This document shows positions 13,000 to 25,300 of a stretch of DNA of 64,000 nt, piece after piece (position 1 is the first letter of the stretch; each line of letters starts with the position of its first letter). The notes below the pieces were generated by a model. The model worked only from the letters and a program-made list of their open reading frames with translations. It did not search any database and had not been told where the DNA came from. The position numbers and the translations under genes were made by a program. The stretch is from Antedon bifida (taxonomy: Eukaryota; Echinodermata; Crinoidea; Comatulida; Antedonidae). Where the stretch lies: assembly GCA_963402885.1 (NCBI GenBank), contig OY727096.1:21371820-21435819 (forward strand), in the 5' to 3' direction.

Positions 13000-13700
13000 G
13001 GTAATCAGTAAAACAAATAAACATTATAATTTTGTCAATGAATCTGTACCATTTTGTTCCCAGAAAACAGAGCGTTTGAAATTGCGTGTTTTTAGGTTTG
13101 GTTTTTCTAAAACGTTTTAAACACGTTTTTAAACATCTTCTGTTTAGAAATACATGTTCTAATTGAACGACTTTTGCATCAAAACGTTATAATAACGAAT
13201 GCAAAACGGAGCTGACAATGTCGCCATGAAGAGAATGATTGGTGTCTAGAATGGAATACATGGGCAAGCCGTTTGCTGTATAAACGAGTCAAGCATTTGC
13301 ATAGACAAACCAATTACTTTCCCCGCTCTACCCAGCACCTTCTCAATTCGGTCTTTATCCCCCTTACAATCCCTTACTGATATTCCCAGCCCAACATACA
13401 ATCCCCAAATAGAACATCACTGATTAGTAAAACATAAACATTCTATAATACAAATATCCTGCTTTACCCCAAAGAACCGAGTTTCCTCAAGCAGTACAGC
13501 CTTGTATTTAACTCCTTAACTATGATCAACATGTCCACCCATTTAAGCTTTAGTCAAAAACACTCCCAGATACTTATCAATCTCTACTTCCTTTCCTTTA
13601 ATTAATGTATACTGTCAGACCAATTTTGTTTTCGAAAATCAATCCTTATTTCTTTCGTTTTATTTATGTTTAGTTCAAGAAAATTGTTGCCATAATCGTT
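13000..13700 (-). pseudogene. Decayed LINE reverse-transcriptase C-terminal fragment
   Basis: Read on the minus strand with several frameshifts and stops, this gives recognisable non-LTR retrotransposon motifs in order: LELNINKTKEIRIDFRK, then IDKYLGVFL, then KELNTRLYCLRKLG, then CWAGNISK, then DRIEKVLGRAGKVIG, then NHSLHGDIVSS. These match the end of the RT domain and the tail of many animal LINEs. The exact clade is not assigned. It lies inside the 9-bp-TSD transposon, so it was either captured by that element or inserted into it. Confidence 0.75.
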
Positions 13701-14087
13701 TCATTTATTTACATTTAACATTAAATGTATCAGGTAATCAGTAAAACAAATAAACATATAATTATGTCAATGAATCTGTTACCAGTTTGTTTCTGCATGG
13801 AGGAATTTCTCCATGGTTTCTGTATCTACAGTTCGTTTTACATTTAGCATTAAATGTAGATGTATCAGGTGATCAGTATTAAAACAAACAAAAAACATAT
13901 AATTATGTCAATGAATCTTCGATTATACTCGTCTACCGATTCCAGGTTCTTGGGTTCAAATCCATGTTGTTGGGATTTATCCCTTGCAAATAAAAAATAT
14001 GATTTATCTACCGATAGGATTGGGCCGATTAGAATACATTTGCCAACATTCTTTTACATACTTCACAACATTATAGAGTGTTGGTAA

Positions 14088-14410
14088 TTTATCCGATTGT
14101 AATGTAGTATTTAGGATATTTTAATATCGATTGTACTGTAGTATTTAAGATTTTTTAATTCCGATTGTGATATTTAGTTTAGTTGTTTTGTACAGTAGTT
14201 TAACATGTAATTCCGATTGTATTGTAGTATTTAGGATCGATGTTTTAATTCCGATTGTACTGTAGTTGTTTTTAATATGTTTTGATTCCGATTGTACTGT
14301 AGTATTAAAGATTTTCTAATTTCGAATCCTATTGTACTAAAATTTAATGTGTTTAAATCCAGATAGGCATAACATAGTATTTAATATGTTTTAATTTTGA
14401 TTATACTGTA
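14088..14410. repeat. Degenerate minisatellite inside the TIR transposon
   Basis: Six or more irregular copies of a roughly 50-bp unit built on TTAATTCCGATTGTACTGTA and GTATTTAGGAT. Confidence 0.75.
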
Positions 14411-14709
14411 GTGTTTCGTTTAGTTTTTATATATAGTAAGTAAGATACCTACTTATATAGTTAATATTGTTACAAAATTCTGGCATTCCGTAACACAGTA
14501 CCTAATAATAACATGCCTTATAAAAAGTACATGCTTGCTAGTTTTTGATGTTCTGTATTGTAGGTTACATAACAGAACAATTGTATTGTCTTCCCATTCA
14601 ATAGACACCCTTCTCTACATAAAACATAATACACCACACCCCTATCATAATAATGGTATAGTCCATACAAGTCGAGGTGGCCGAAAACGGCACCTGATCC
14701 CTAAAAGGC

Positions 14710-15350
14710 ATTATCATGATACTGTATCTTGTTTTGGTTGGCCAAAATATAATATACTGTATATGCTAAAAAGCACAGTCAGACTGTCAGTGTACTGTCT
14801 ACTACTACTATCTAGGCCTAGACTACAGATTAGTACTAAATACTTAATATACCTAGTCTAGCCTCTAGGTAAGCTTATCTTCTATACAACGAACTGGCCT
14901 AAGTGATCTGGAATGTGAAGGTCCGCAGATTCCTCCAAACCACTGAGATTCCCTAGGCATAAAAACAAATATTCGATGATCTGCTTAACTACTAATATCA
15001 GAGGTATTGAATAGTTTGACTGGCGTCTTTCTCAGATTTAAATATAATATTGAAATATAACAATTAATTACCAAAACAGTAAGCAACTCCTGCGTGTTAC
15101 TCCCACGGGTCGGCCGGAAGTTAATAATATATTTCAATTGAAGATATGGAACAGGCTGAGGTTCAAGTCTTGATTGATGACTTATCAAATGCAAATATGT
15201 TTTGGAAAAGTCATCACAGTCCAGAAATGTATACGAAAAATCTAATTACTGCTACTTGTTATAAAAACGTTGATAATATGAATGTTTTCCCAAGTTTTTG
15301 TTTAGTTTCCTTACCACATTTCCATTGTTTATACTTTGTAGAGTAAATGA
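14710..15350. other. Intergenic DNA upstream of PRKDC
   Basis: No gene or clear repeat was recognised. A short open frame at 15146-15346 shows no protein similarity I can recognise. Confidence 0.45.
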
Positions 15351-15533
15351 CATAATAGGAAGTGTCATATCCTCTGATTGGCCAGTCTCGTGATGACATG
15401 ACCTCATATGCATTTTTCTTCTTTTCATGTCATTTCTCCATGTGTTATGGCGCGGTGGTGTGTGCGCGCGAGTTTGTTTTGATTGTTTTTATTTATTAAA
15501 ATGTGTTTTTTAGTTTATGTTTGAGCTGCTAAA
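15351..15533 (+). promoter_or_regulatory. Probable TATA-less PRKDC promoter
   Basis: Just upstream of the PRKDC ATG are an ETS-like AGGAAGTG (15357-15364), an inverted CCAAT box ATTGG (15377-15381), a CRE-like TGATGACATGACCTCA at about 15392-15407 and a short GC-rich stretch (GGCGCGGTGGTGTGTGCGCGCG). No TATA box is seen. This arrangement is typical of housekeeping promoters. The transcription start is not mapped. Confidence 0.5.
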
Positions 15534-18500
15534 ATGGGTCAGGAAATCAATGAAATACTGGTTTCTTTGCATGGCTTTTTAAAAAGTCCTATTTCTTCGC
15601 ATTCTGGTGAACATGCTTGTTTGTTAGCGGCTGATTTGTCAACCACTTGCTTATCCCAGGCCTCAGAAATTAAAATAGGTCAGTACTGTACCGATTTGTT
15701 TGCCTTTCCTGTCCGCGTTTTGAATCGGCAGCCGCTTAATGGTCGTTTCGTCCCGCTTACTTGGTATAACGCCCTCTATACTTCTTCAATGTATTTTAAA
15801 TTCATTTTGTTGTTAATGTTATTAAAAGTCAGGAGAAAAGTAGTTTTTATTACCTGGAATCAACTTTTTGTATAAAATTTAAAAGACATGAATATTTAAT
15901 CTACTAATGAATTATTTTGTAAATTTTTTTTTTTTTTCTTGCTTTTTGCAGCCTACTACTCATCTGTTCTTTTCAATGAAGAAAAAGGAATTTTATGTTT
16001 CTTAAAAACAGCTATCCAATATGATGAGGCAAGTCTGACCGTGACAGTAAATGATAAAAATGTGTTGTAGAAAGGGCAGCAGTGGGTAAAGAGTTGTGAC
16101 CAAACAAGAGAAAATGTTGATTATATCCATAACTGCTGATTAATCTGAATTGCAGTTTTGGCTATACTATTTGATAAATACAATAAAGATTTGACTATGC
16201 TATACTGACAAAAACATTCCCTGGAAATGGCACTTGTAAACTTTCTTACAGTCTAAACTCTGGCAAACTAAGTACACCAATGCCAATCAACCTCAACAAC
16301 ATAAGGTGTCACAGAATTTAATTAATTGTGTTGAAGAAATACATCATTATGGAAATGTGTGGTTACAAGAATACCATTCAGATATGTGTTATTTAAGAAT
16401 GTTACATTTAATATGTTTAACCATTTATATATTCACAGTTCCTTGACTGTAAAGTAGAATTACTTGATTTCTTGGTAAAGTTTATTGAGAAGATCAAAAA
16501 CAAGATTGAACCTTATGCTGTAGCTATCAAGGATGTCAGCTTTGCCATCACCTGCAGAGACTCTAAAGCAAAGGCTAAAGTGAAGGCCTTTGTGGTACTC
16601 ATTAAAGTAAGCAAACATGTTGTAATTTTCTCCCAAACCCATTCATTTATTTAATAACCTAGTACATGTAGGAAATCATTTGTCCACAACTTAATACATG
16701 TCTCCAACTCAACATTTTAAGATAGTTATGTCAAGGAAAACAAATTTCATGTTCGCTGTGTTGTGGTCATGACAATAAAGTCTTATCTTAATATCGTACA
16801 TTTACCAAACTATTATGTTTGTATTCTTTCAGCTACTGGAGACTGTTGGTAAGACCAAAAGCGGTCCTGATTTGAAGGCTGAGCTTATGATCAAGAGGTT
16901 TTTCAGTGACTTAATGAATCCCACTAAACTCGCGCAAACAGGTTAGATAAATTAAATATCCAACAGCTTAGCCCTTGATTGGCTGGAAGGCTATTCAATC
17001 AGTGTTAAACATACTGTTAGCCCATTGGTGCCCGTATATTAAGCAGTACACACCCAAGTTCCAGCATATTTAGTTGCCAAACAACAGTTTTCCCTCTCAG
17101 ATCCTCTTACTTTTATGCATAATATTATTTTATGTTTAATTCAACATTCATTTCTGTCTATTATACCATTTTTTATTTTTCAGTTAAACAACACTTATAC
17201 GTGATATTGGGCATTTTCGCAGAATTTTATCCCGAACTAATGATATCACTTTCAGAGAAACTTCTGCAGGTCTACCTGAGAACATTAAAAGATCAGGTAT
17301 AGTAAATAAACAAAAAATCATTAAATTACAATATTTTTAAAATATGTGTACAGTAATTATATCTGTCGGATATCTTTGACCTCTGAATGTGTGATATGTA
17401 AAGAATTACCAAGCACGTGGATGTGCAGAAGATGAGAGGTTCTGCACTGTGACTATAATATAAAAATATAGTCTTAAGGCCAATTTACAAAGTCGAGCGG
17501 TAACAGTAAGCGGAAAACCGTGTAGCTTGTCCCACATAGAATCTGTATCTATCTTGAGTGTAAACCGCCCATCAGCACCGCGTTGTGTGTAAATGGTTAT
17601 AATCAATAACATAGATTCTGTATTTTTATTACCTTTACTGCTCGTCTGTGTAAATTGGCCTTTATACTAAATACTGTTGGTCTATTTTTAGATGACATCT
17701 AAAAACAAAAAACCTGAGACTACGACCATTGCTGGATGTCTTGTCGGACTCACTCATTACCTGACAAGTTTTACTCAGTCATGTGAAGAAGGTAGTCAAC
17801 TTCAATATAGGCAGAAGTATTAAATAGAAGCGCAACGTTTGTCACTACAGCATCTGTATTTTTTGTGCTTGATCTTTTATTTTATTGTTATTTTAAAGAA
17901 TCTGAACACACAGCAGTAATCTACCGGTATGCTAGTATGGCAATCGACCCTACTGTTAACCTTGTGAGGTATAACATCCCTAAGGCCGGCCTACAGCTCT
18001 TTACCAAACATGCACCTCAATTCAATGATTTCCTATACAGAGATCATATGGTAAGTCAACTGATATTATTGTAGTAATACTAATATCATAAAATCTTCTT
18101 TCTCTTTTAAAAGTTTCGAAGAGTAAACAAAGCATTAAATCATTTTATAGGTAATTTATGAGAAGATTTATGATTGGACGAAACATAAAAACCGTGACAT
18201 GAGCAAAGCGGGATACAGGTGTCTGGATTCTTTTCTTAAAGTGTTAGCTGACATGCTGGTAGAGAAGGCTAAGAAATCTGACAGTGAGGGCAGAGCTATT
18301 TTTAAGGTAGATTTTGTATTATAACAATAAGAGACAATGATACCACAATCAACAATTGAGAATTAAACAGTCTTTTTTTTTTCTTTTTTTCAGTGGTTTA
18401 TTCAACAATTTAGAAGTATTATTGACAACCCATCCAGTGACAGTATGGACCTGGCAACTGCAGTCAGAGGTTATGGCTTCTTTGCAGCTGTAAGTGCAAC

Positions 18501-21500
18501 TACGTGTAGTTATTAGTGGAACCTGTTCTTAGGGACACCCTTATTGAGCGGAGGTTCGTACTCTCGGAGTACCCTCTGGTTTTTAATACTATGGCCATCG
18601 CCTATTTAGAGGTGTCCTCTTTAATATGTGTTCTACTGCAATTGGATCTTAAACTAATTCTTTGCCCAATTAAAAGCAGAAATTAGATATTTAGAATATT
18701 AAGATATTGTCAGATAAAAGTACTAAAAGTGGGTACATCAACCCTTATTGTACATATGTTATGGTCCTGACCCAGAATTTTCTATTTTCATTGTTGTGTG
18801 TTTTTATTTCTAGCCCTGCAAACTATTTTTATCCAAAGAAGATGTGCAATTTATGTTCAGTGAAATGATTCAGAGAAGCGAACAGATTTACCTACAGTCA
18901 GTATTCCCATTCAAGATTTGTATCCCATTCAAGATTTGTTGTTTATACATTTTATTATTATCCTCTTTTATAGCGCATATTTTTGTACAATTGTAGTTTT
19001 TTGGAGTTTCATTTTAACAACTTTCATTTGTGTATGTAGACAAGAGGTTTCAGAGGAGAAAGTTAGTCACCTACCAAACTTTTTGGAAGCACTTGCTAGT
19101 ATTATTCAACAACTGGATCAGGTAAAAGCAATTGTCATATGTTAATATCACTGTTTCTGTAGTAATTGTTTATCCGACTTTTGCATCCTTCAGAAGAGTA
19201 GTGGGGTTATCATATATCATAGCATTTATTTCGCCAAATTTCAAATACAGTACAGTAAGACATAAAAACAGTACAGAAGTAAATCAAACCAATCTTAAAT
19301 GGATTTTAATTTAAATTTTTGTTTTGTTTTTTTTTTTGTCAGCTTTCCGATTCATTTCTGCTGTCTTTGGAGAATCTTTGTTCTGTCATGATCAACAGCT
19401 ATCCACAAGTGCCAACCTTTCAACAGTTTCTGTGTACAAATGCAATACTCAATGTTTTCATTACTCTTGCACCTAAAGGTTCAACTCTTAAAGACCTTCT
19501 ATCGGTTGTTGGTAAGTCCATACAAACGAGTTAATTCTTTTTCATCTGTTCATTCATGTATTCATCAATTTTATTTAATTTAAATGTTTTGATTGTTATT
19601 TTCTACAGTTTATCAAGGCATATTAAAAACCATTTCTCACAAGGTGCAATTTGATATGGTAAGTACAGTATCATTATTGGAAGTGGCTATAGGTACATTC
19701 AACCATGCATTTAATGTTTTACCACTTATGCACAGTTGATCATATGTCTAATGTAAAGTTTCCATCAGCATGGTCAACCTTGAAATATGAATTCAATAGT
19801 ATTTATGTATTGCTTTCTAATTTATGGACAGGATCAAGATGTTATGGAACTGACAGCTGAAGACATAGAAGATATCAAAAGAGACGCCAGAACCATCACA
19901 TACAAGAATTACATGCAGCTGTGGCTTAAGCTTCTTGACAGTCCTTTCATTAAGGTTTTAAATCTCTTCATCATCATTATCATTATCATCATCATCATCA
20001 TCATCATCTTTTATTTGAGTCAGCTTTTTCCCTCTTCCAAGGGGTCACTCGTTCCAGGTTGCACACCATCTCTCCACTTCATCCAGTCTTGCACATCAGG
20101 TTCCTCCAAACCTACTTTCCTGCTTTCTTTCTTGATATATACCGTATATTACCCAAGTATAATCCCATCATTGAATATAATCCCAGCCCTTAATTTAGAT
20201 TAAATTGTTAATGCAATCTGAGTATAATCCCACCCCATAATAACATACCCAGGCCTCCTTGTACACTAATAAGACATATACAGTACAGTACTTCATTTTA
20301 CCATATGCTCAAGGGTAGGGATAAAATAGATTAGGAAAACATTTTACACAATATAACTTTGTGTAACTTGACTTTTCTTTCTTCTAGGAAGTTGATGCGT
20401 TTGGTACCAACTATCAGGAGCGATGTGAAATCCATAAGATGATATACGATGAACTGCTAACGTCTGTGCTTAAGATTCTACAAAAGCTGGACTTGACAGC
20501 CACAAAGAAGCAGACCACTGAAGATGAGGTTAATCATTCATTTTCCTCAATTAGTATCTTACTGTATCGTATAAGCAGTTAACCAAATATGGCTATCTCT
20601 ATGTTCAGTCTTAATATGGAAGCCCACTGAAGTGTATGCAAGGTGTTGATGCAGTAGTTGATTAGGAATACTTGTATCATATATAATAGTTTGTTTGATG
20701 CCATGGTGCTCAACAAGCAGTCCTTCAAACCTGATCTTGAGTGCATTTCATATGGCCTGCAAGGAACTACTGTCAATAAAAGTAGTAGTTTAAAAAGAGG
20801 TATACTTGTTATGGTCTGTCTGGCCTGCAGACCATACTAGAAAACCTGTGATTAATGTTAATGTATGAGTAAACATTCCAGAAATGTTGTTTATCCAATT
20901 TTTATTCTGAAGAAAAGAATTCTGAAAAATATCAGTAGATAATGCTTTTGAAAATATCATTATAATTATATTATATTATTTATCTTTTCTTTATCTCAGT
21001 TGTTAGATGAGCTTGCACCCTCTGGTGACATATCATCAGATCCAATACATGGTCTACAACCATCAAATTACAAAGACTTCCAAATATTCATCAACTTGGT
21101 AGAGTTTTGTCGCGATATTCTGTCAGAAACTAAAGGAGCACTTTTTGAGCAATGGGTGTTAAAGTTCAGCCAGGAAATCATTATAATGTCTACACAGAAA
21201 CCTCTCATTAGTGGCTTCTACAAGCTGTTAGCAGTTTGTATGACTTGTGCTCAAAGAATCTCATATTTTGAGGTAAGCGACAGTTACTGCAGTAACGATA
21301 CTGCAACACATTTAATTTATTATTGCATTTGATATATGATTGATTTCATTATTCTCAGTTACTGCATTAAACATACTGCAACACATTTCATTTATTATAT
21401 ATTTGATTGCATTTAATATCTGGTTGATTGCATTATTCTCAATTACTGCAGTAAACATACCGAAACATATTATTTATATCGGTTGATTTTCTTCAAAACT

Positions 21501-22346
21501 ACCTTAGAATTTCCATCAAAAAGATCTTTATAGTGTATATAGAATAAGTACATTCACTAACCTTACGTTATTCTATTTTATTTCAATTATGCATTATTGC
21601 TAATTATCTTTTACACATGACTTTAGTCTAATTATCGGCTAGAGAAACACTAATAACATTGTATGTTTTCTGCTTTATTGTAATAGGACTGTAATAATGG
21701 TACTGAAGACAGTATGGACATAGCCTACACACAAAAACAAGAAGTGTCACAGAATGAGAGAAAGATCTGTTTCACTTTGTTCACTAAATTCTCCTTGGAG
21801 GTGTTGACACGGCTGAAGTTGTTCAAGCATGACCTGCTTTTGGCCTGCCTTAACTATGTTCTGTCTCTTCCATACAAGATTGTGGAGGATATTCTTGAGC
21901 AGCTTATTCCTATGATGAAGGTGAAATGCTTACTTCAGTACATTAAAATTCATCCTTTGAGACAACTCTATTAAGTTGACACTTCTCTGTAAAATAAATG
22001 AGGGGCAATATATGTGTTTACACTACATGGATTGGCCAAAACCTATTTATGGAAACCCCTATAAGAGGACACATTGTTGAGTCCTGAAGGTGTTCCCTTA
22101 ATTGTTTATTTAGTTTATTATTATTTATTATTTATTATTAAGTGTTTAATCAATCTAAGTAATAGGCTATCTGTTTATTTATCTAGATTACGTTCAATCT
22201 AGGACTTGGTTACTTGAAAATAGCAGAGACTGGTCTATCTGCACTTAAGACTTGGACCAGTAACATTCCACAACATAAACTAAGACCACTGTACAATGAG
22301 GTCCTGCCAATTTTTGATGATTATTTAAGGGCATCAAGCATAAAAG
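15534..22346 (+). CDS. PRKDC: PRKDC exons 1-18: N-terminal HEAT arm (residues 1-810)
   Basis: Exons: 15534-15678, 15952-16028, 16439-16606, 16833-16941, 17184-17296, 17692-17791, 17899-18050, 18151-18306, 18394-18489, 18814-18896, 19040-19121, 19343-19511, 19609-19658, 19832-19954, 20388-20528, 21000-21272, 21687-21920, 22187-22346. The ATG was chosen because the first residues ([11 protein letters not shown]) align with the human N-terminus and the frame joins exon 2 cleanly. Human-like landmarks are [23 protein letters not shown] and [13 protein letters not shown]. The HEAT arm wraps DNA and contacts Ku in the vertebrate enzyme. Intron 2 starts with GCAAGT instead of GT. Confidence 0.93.
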
Positions 22347-25300
22347 GTAGATTGAGAAAACAGTATATTGAATTTATTACAAATTTAAATGGAGAGAAGA
22401 CGACAAACATCTGTCTATCTATCGATCTATATATGATATATCTATATATTGTTTTTAAAAATTAATACATTTGAACATTTTTTTTTTAAACACATAAATT
22501 CATGCTATAACTACTTTTTCATTCATTCACTTTTTCATGGTGAAGTTTAATTGTTCTAAAATCTAGTCTTAACATCAGTAACAACCAGCTGGGTGAAAAC
22601 CGAATCAGAATCTTTTATTTTTATTATTATTCTCTGTCCAAACAGCCCAAGTCAAAGCTGAACAAATTTCAAGTAAAAGTGGATATCGTAGACATGGAGC
22701 AAGCCTTATCAAAATAAAGGAAACCTCTAGTCAAACTGAAGAAACACCATTGAAAAAGATACAACTAGGCATCCTAGATTTCCTAGGCTCACTGGGAGGA
22801 CAAGTAAATTCATGTATGCTAAACACCAACAGTGAAGACATTGCTAGAATTGCTGTAGCCTGGGACAGGGAGCCAAGGTTACCTTTTCCTGTACCATTTG
22901 TTGATATCAAACCAACTGTTAATCTAGGTATTTATTGTTCTTTATCTCTTTATATTCTTATGATGTAGTATCACGAAGGCAATCTAAAAAATGGACACTG
23001 AGCTCATCTTGCCAAGATTGGAACTTGTAACAGTCCTTTGATCTTATGTCTGGCTGCAACAAATACCAACAGTATTTGTACTATATTCTCTGTGTTGCAC
23101 AGTGTCTGTTAAGGGGTGTGGAACTGGTCGTGTTGTAGCCACAGATACATCATTTAATCTCTGGAGCTCAACATCCTGTTGTTAGATTGCCTCACCCTTT
23201 CGTCTTCCTTACAAAATAACATATGCGAGCGTAGGTAAAATTGTGTTTTAAGCTGGACATACAATATGTCTGTAGACTAAGTTGCTTCTTAAATGATATA
23301 CATGATATACATACTCAAAAGAACAGAATATTTTCAACTTTTTATTCATTCTTAATGTATAAATGTATCTTTTTTCAGACCTTTTCCTACCAAGAATTGT
23401 AGAGTTGGCTTTGAGTTCTGGTGGTAACAGACAGACAAAAGTAAGATTATTATTTGATGTACTTTGTATGTCTCATTCATGTTAAAATTAGTTTTATTTA
23501 TGTCAAATTAATTCAAATTTGTTTCCTACAAAAATTAGTTTCACTATTTTGTTTTTCTTTAGGTTGCAGCATGTGAATCATTGCATACAATTGTCTTATA
23601 CATGCTGGGCCGCGGAAACCAGCAAACAGGAGAAGCCCAAGCAAAGGTAACTAATGCAATAACAGTTCTTGATCCTATAGTCCATCATTATAGGTTCTTT
23701 TGGCCAGGTGAAATAAAGAATAGGTATATATAGTATTTATGCGTTTTTATATTTTAATATAATATGTATTGTTTATGATTTCAGAGCCCCATGCAGAATC
23801 TCTATAAAAGAGTGTTCCCTGCTCTGTTACAACTAGCTTGTGATGTTGAGGAGGTTGCCAAGCAACTGTTTGAACCATTTGTAATGCAGCTCATCCATTG
23901 GTTTACAAACAACAGAAAGTTTGAAAGCGAAGAGACTATGTCGCTCTTGGGTGCCATCTTGGATGGTATCGTTCATCCTACAGACACAGCCTTGCGTGAC
24001 TACAGCGCTAAATGTGTGAAAGAGTTCTTGAAGTGGTCTATCAAACAAACGACAAAAGCTCAGCAGGAGAAATCGCCAATTAATGCAAAGTCACTTCTAA
24101 AGAGACTTTACAGCATGGCACTCCATCCAAATGTCTTCAAAAGACTTGGTGCTGCACTGGCTTTTAATAGTATCTACACAGTATTCAGGTAGGTTCGCAT
24201 AATAGGTGCTTATTGTGTACTGTTGGTTGGCTTCTCTTGCCTTGTTAAATAGTAATTTCTAGTACTTTTGCGTTAGCTATCTTTTCCATTGCATTTATAG
24301 AACATAATTTATGTTACCATTTGTATGTGTCAACTCTCCCAATACTGAATCCTTGGGCTGTAACTGGTTTTCAAACAATTCTGGTATTCCAAATGTGTTT
24401 TCAATTTGAATTTTAGAGCTTTTTGACATAAAATGAAGGTTTTGGAACGTTTCTGGTTTTAAGAGAGTGTAGTATTGACTATAACATGATCATTTTTTTC
24501 TGGTAGAGAGGAAGATTCACTAGTTGACATGTTTACATTTGAAACTGTTGTGGTGTATATTAGAAGCCTTGCATTGGCACACCATGATGACAAGTCAGTC
24601 GGTAGGTCTTTTGCATATATTTAACAACCTACGCATTCTGTCATGTTGTAATAGGACATTTTAGTGCTTTGTGATGATTACTGAAAAGTCTTTACTATAC
24701 ACAATAGGAACACAGGAACAAGCCAGTGAGGTATTGAAACATCTTGGACGAATTATGAAAGAGAAAGCCAGTATATTTAACAAGCAAAGCAAGCACAGGA
24801 GAGTGCCCAGGTAAGAAAACAGGTTGATCTAGGGTGATATTGGTCGAAAATTGTGGTAGGCCTACAATTTCAAGTTTATTCTCATTTATATGCTGAAGGT
24901 CAGATGAACACACTTTCAGGTGAATGGTTATGTTTTTCTGTTTTTAGAGGCTTTCCTCAAGACCTGTCTCCAACTCTTAGTCACATGGTTTTGTTTCTGT
25001 TATCTGAATGTGGGCGACCTCAGACTGAATGCCGCCACCAGTGTATGACCTTAGTTAGTCTACTGACACCGTTACAACCAGGCATGTTACAATTGTCTAT
25101 CTCTTAACTTTAAACATATTAAAATGCTTCTTTGTATTTTACAAGAATTTAAAATTTTTATTAGGTTATTAAATGTTAAATATTTGTTTTGAATACCAGG
25201 TGGAAATAGCACTTCTGATTGGATGAGAAATACATTGAAGGAAAAAGGACCAGACTATTTCACTTCTAGGTACAGTATATCTGTTTTCTAGTTACAATTT

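Larger units (their letters stand above)
12529..14709. mobile_element. TIR transposon with 9-bp target duplication
   Basis: Perfect 51-bp terminal inverted repeats occupy 12538-12588 and 14650-14700, beginning GGATCAGGTGCCGTTTTCGG. They are flanked directly by the 9-bp duplication CTAAAAGGC at 12529-12537 and 14701-14709. A 9-bp duplication fits Mutator/MULE or Merlin-type transposases, but the superfamily is inferred from this alone. No intact transposase was seen. The interior holds an antisense LINE reverse-transcriptase tail (about 13000-13700), partial internal duplications (about 12996-13060, 13726-13790 and 13857-13920) and a minisatellite at 14088-14410. It sits 2 bp from the TTAA MITE. 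Confidence 0.9.

Noticed and set aside
13860-14087. Open frame inside the TIR transposon as a transposase
   Set aside because: It is short, lies over repeated sequence and has no recognisable DDE or zinc-finger motif.
14535-14861. 108-codon plus-strand frame
   Set aside because: It crosses the transposon's terminal inverted repeat and target duplication and shows no protein similarity.
15146-15346. Short open frame upstream of PRKDC as an extra N-terminal exon
   Set aside because: No splice donor joins it in phase to exon 1, and the exon 1 ATG already matches the human N-terminus.
16460-16642. Minus-strand frame over PRKDC exon 3
   Set aside because: The plus strand encodes the conserved DNA-PKcs segment; the minus frame is a shadow.
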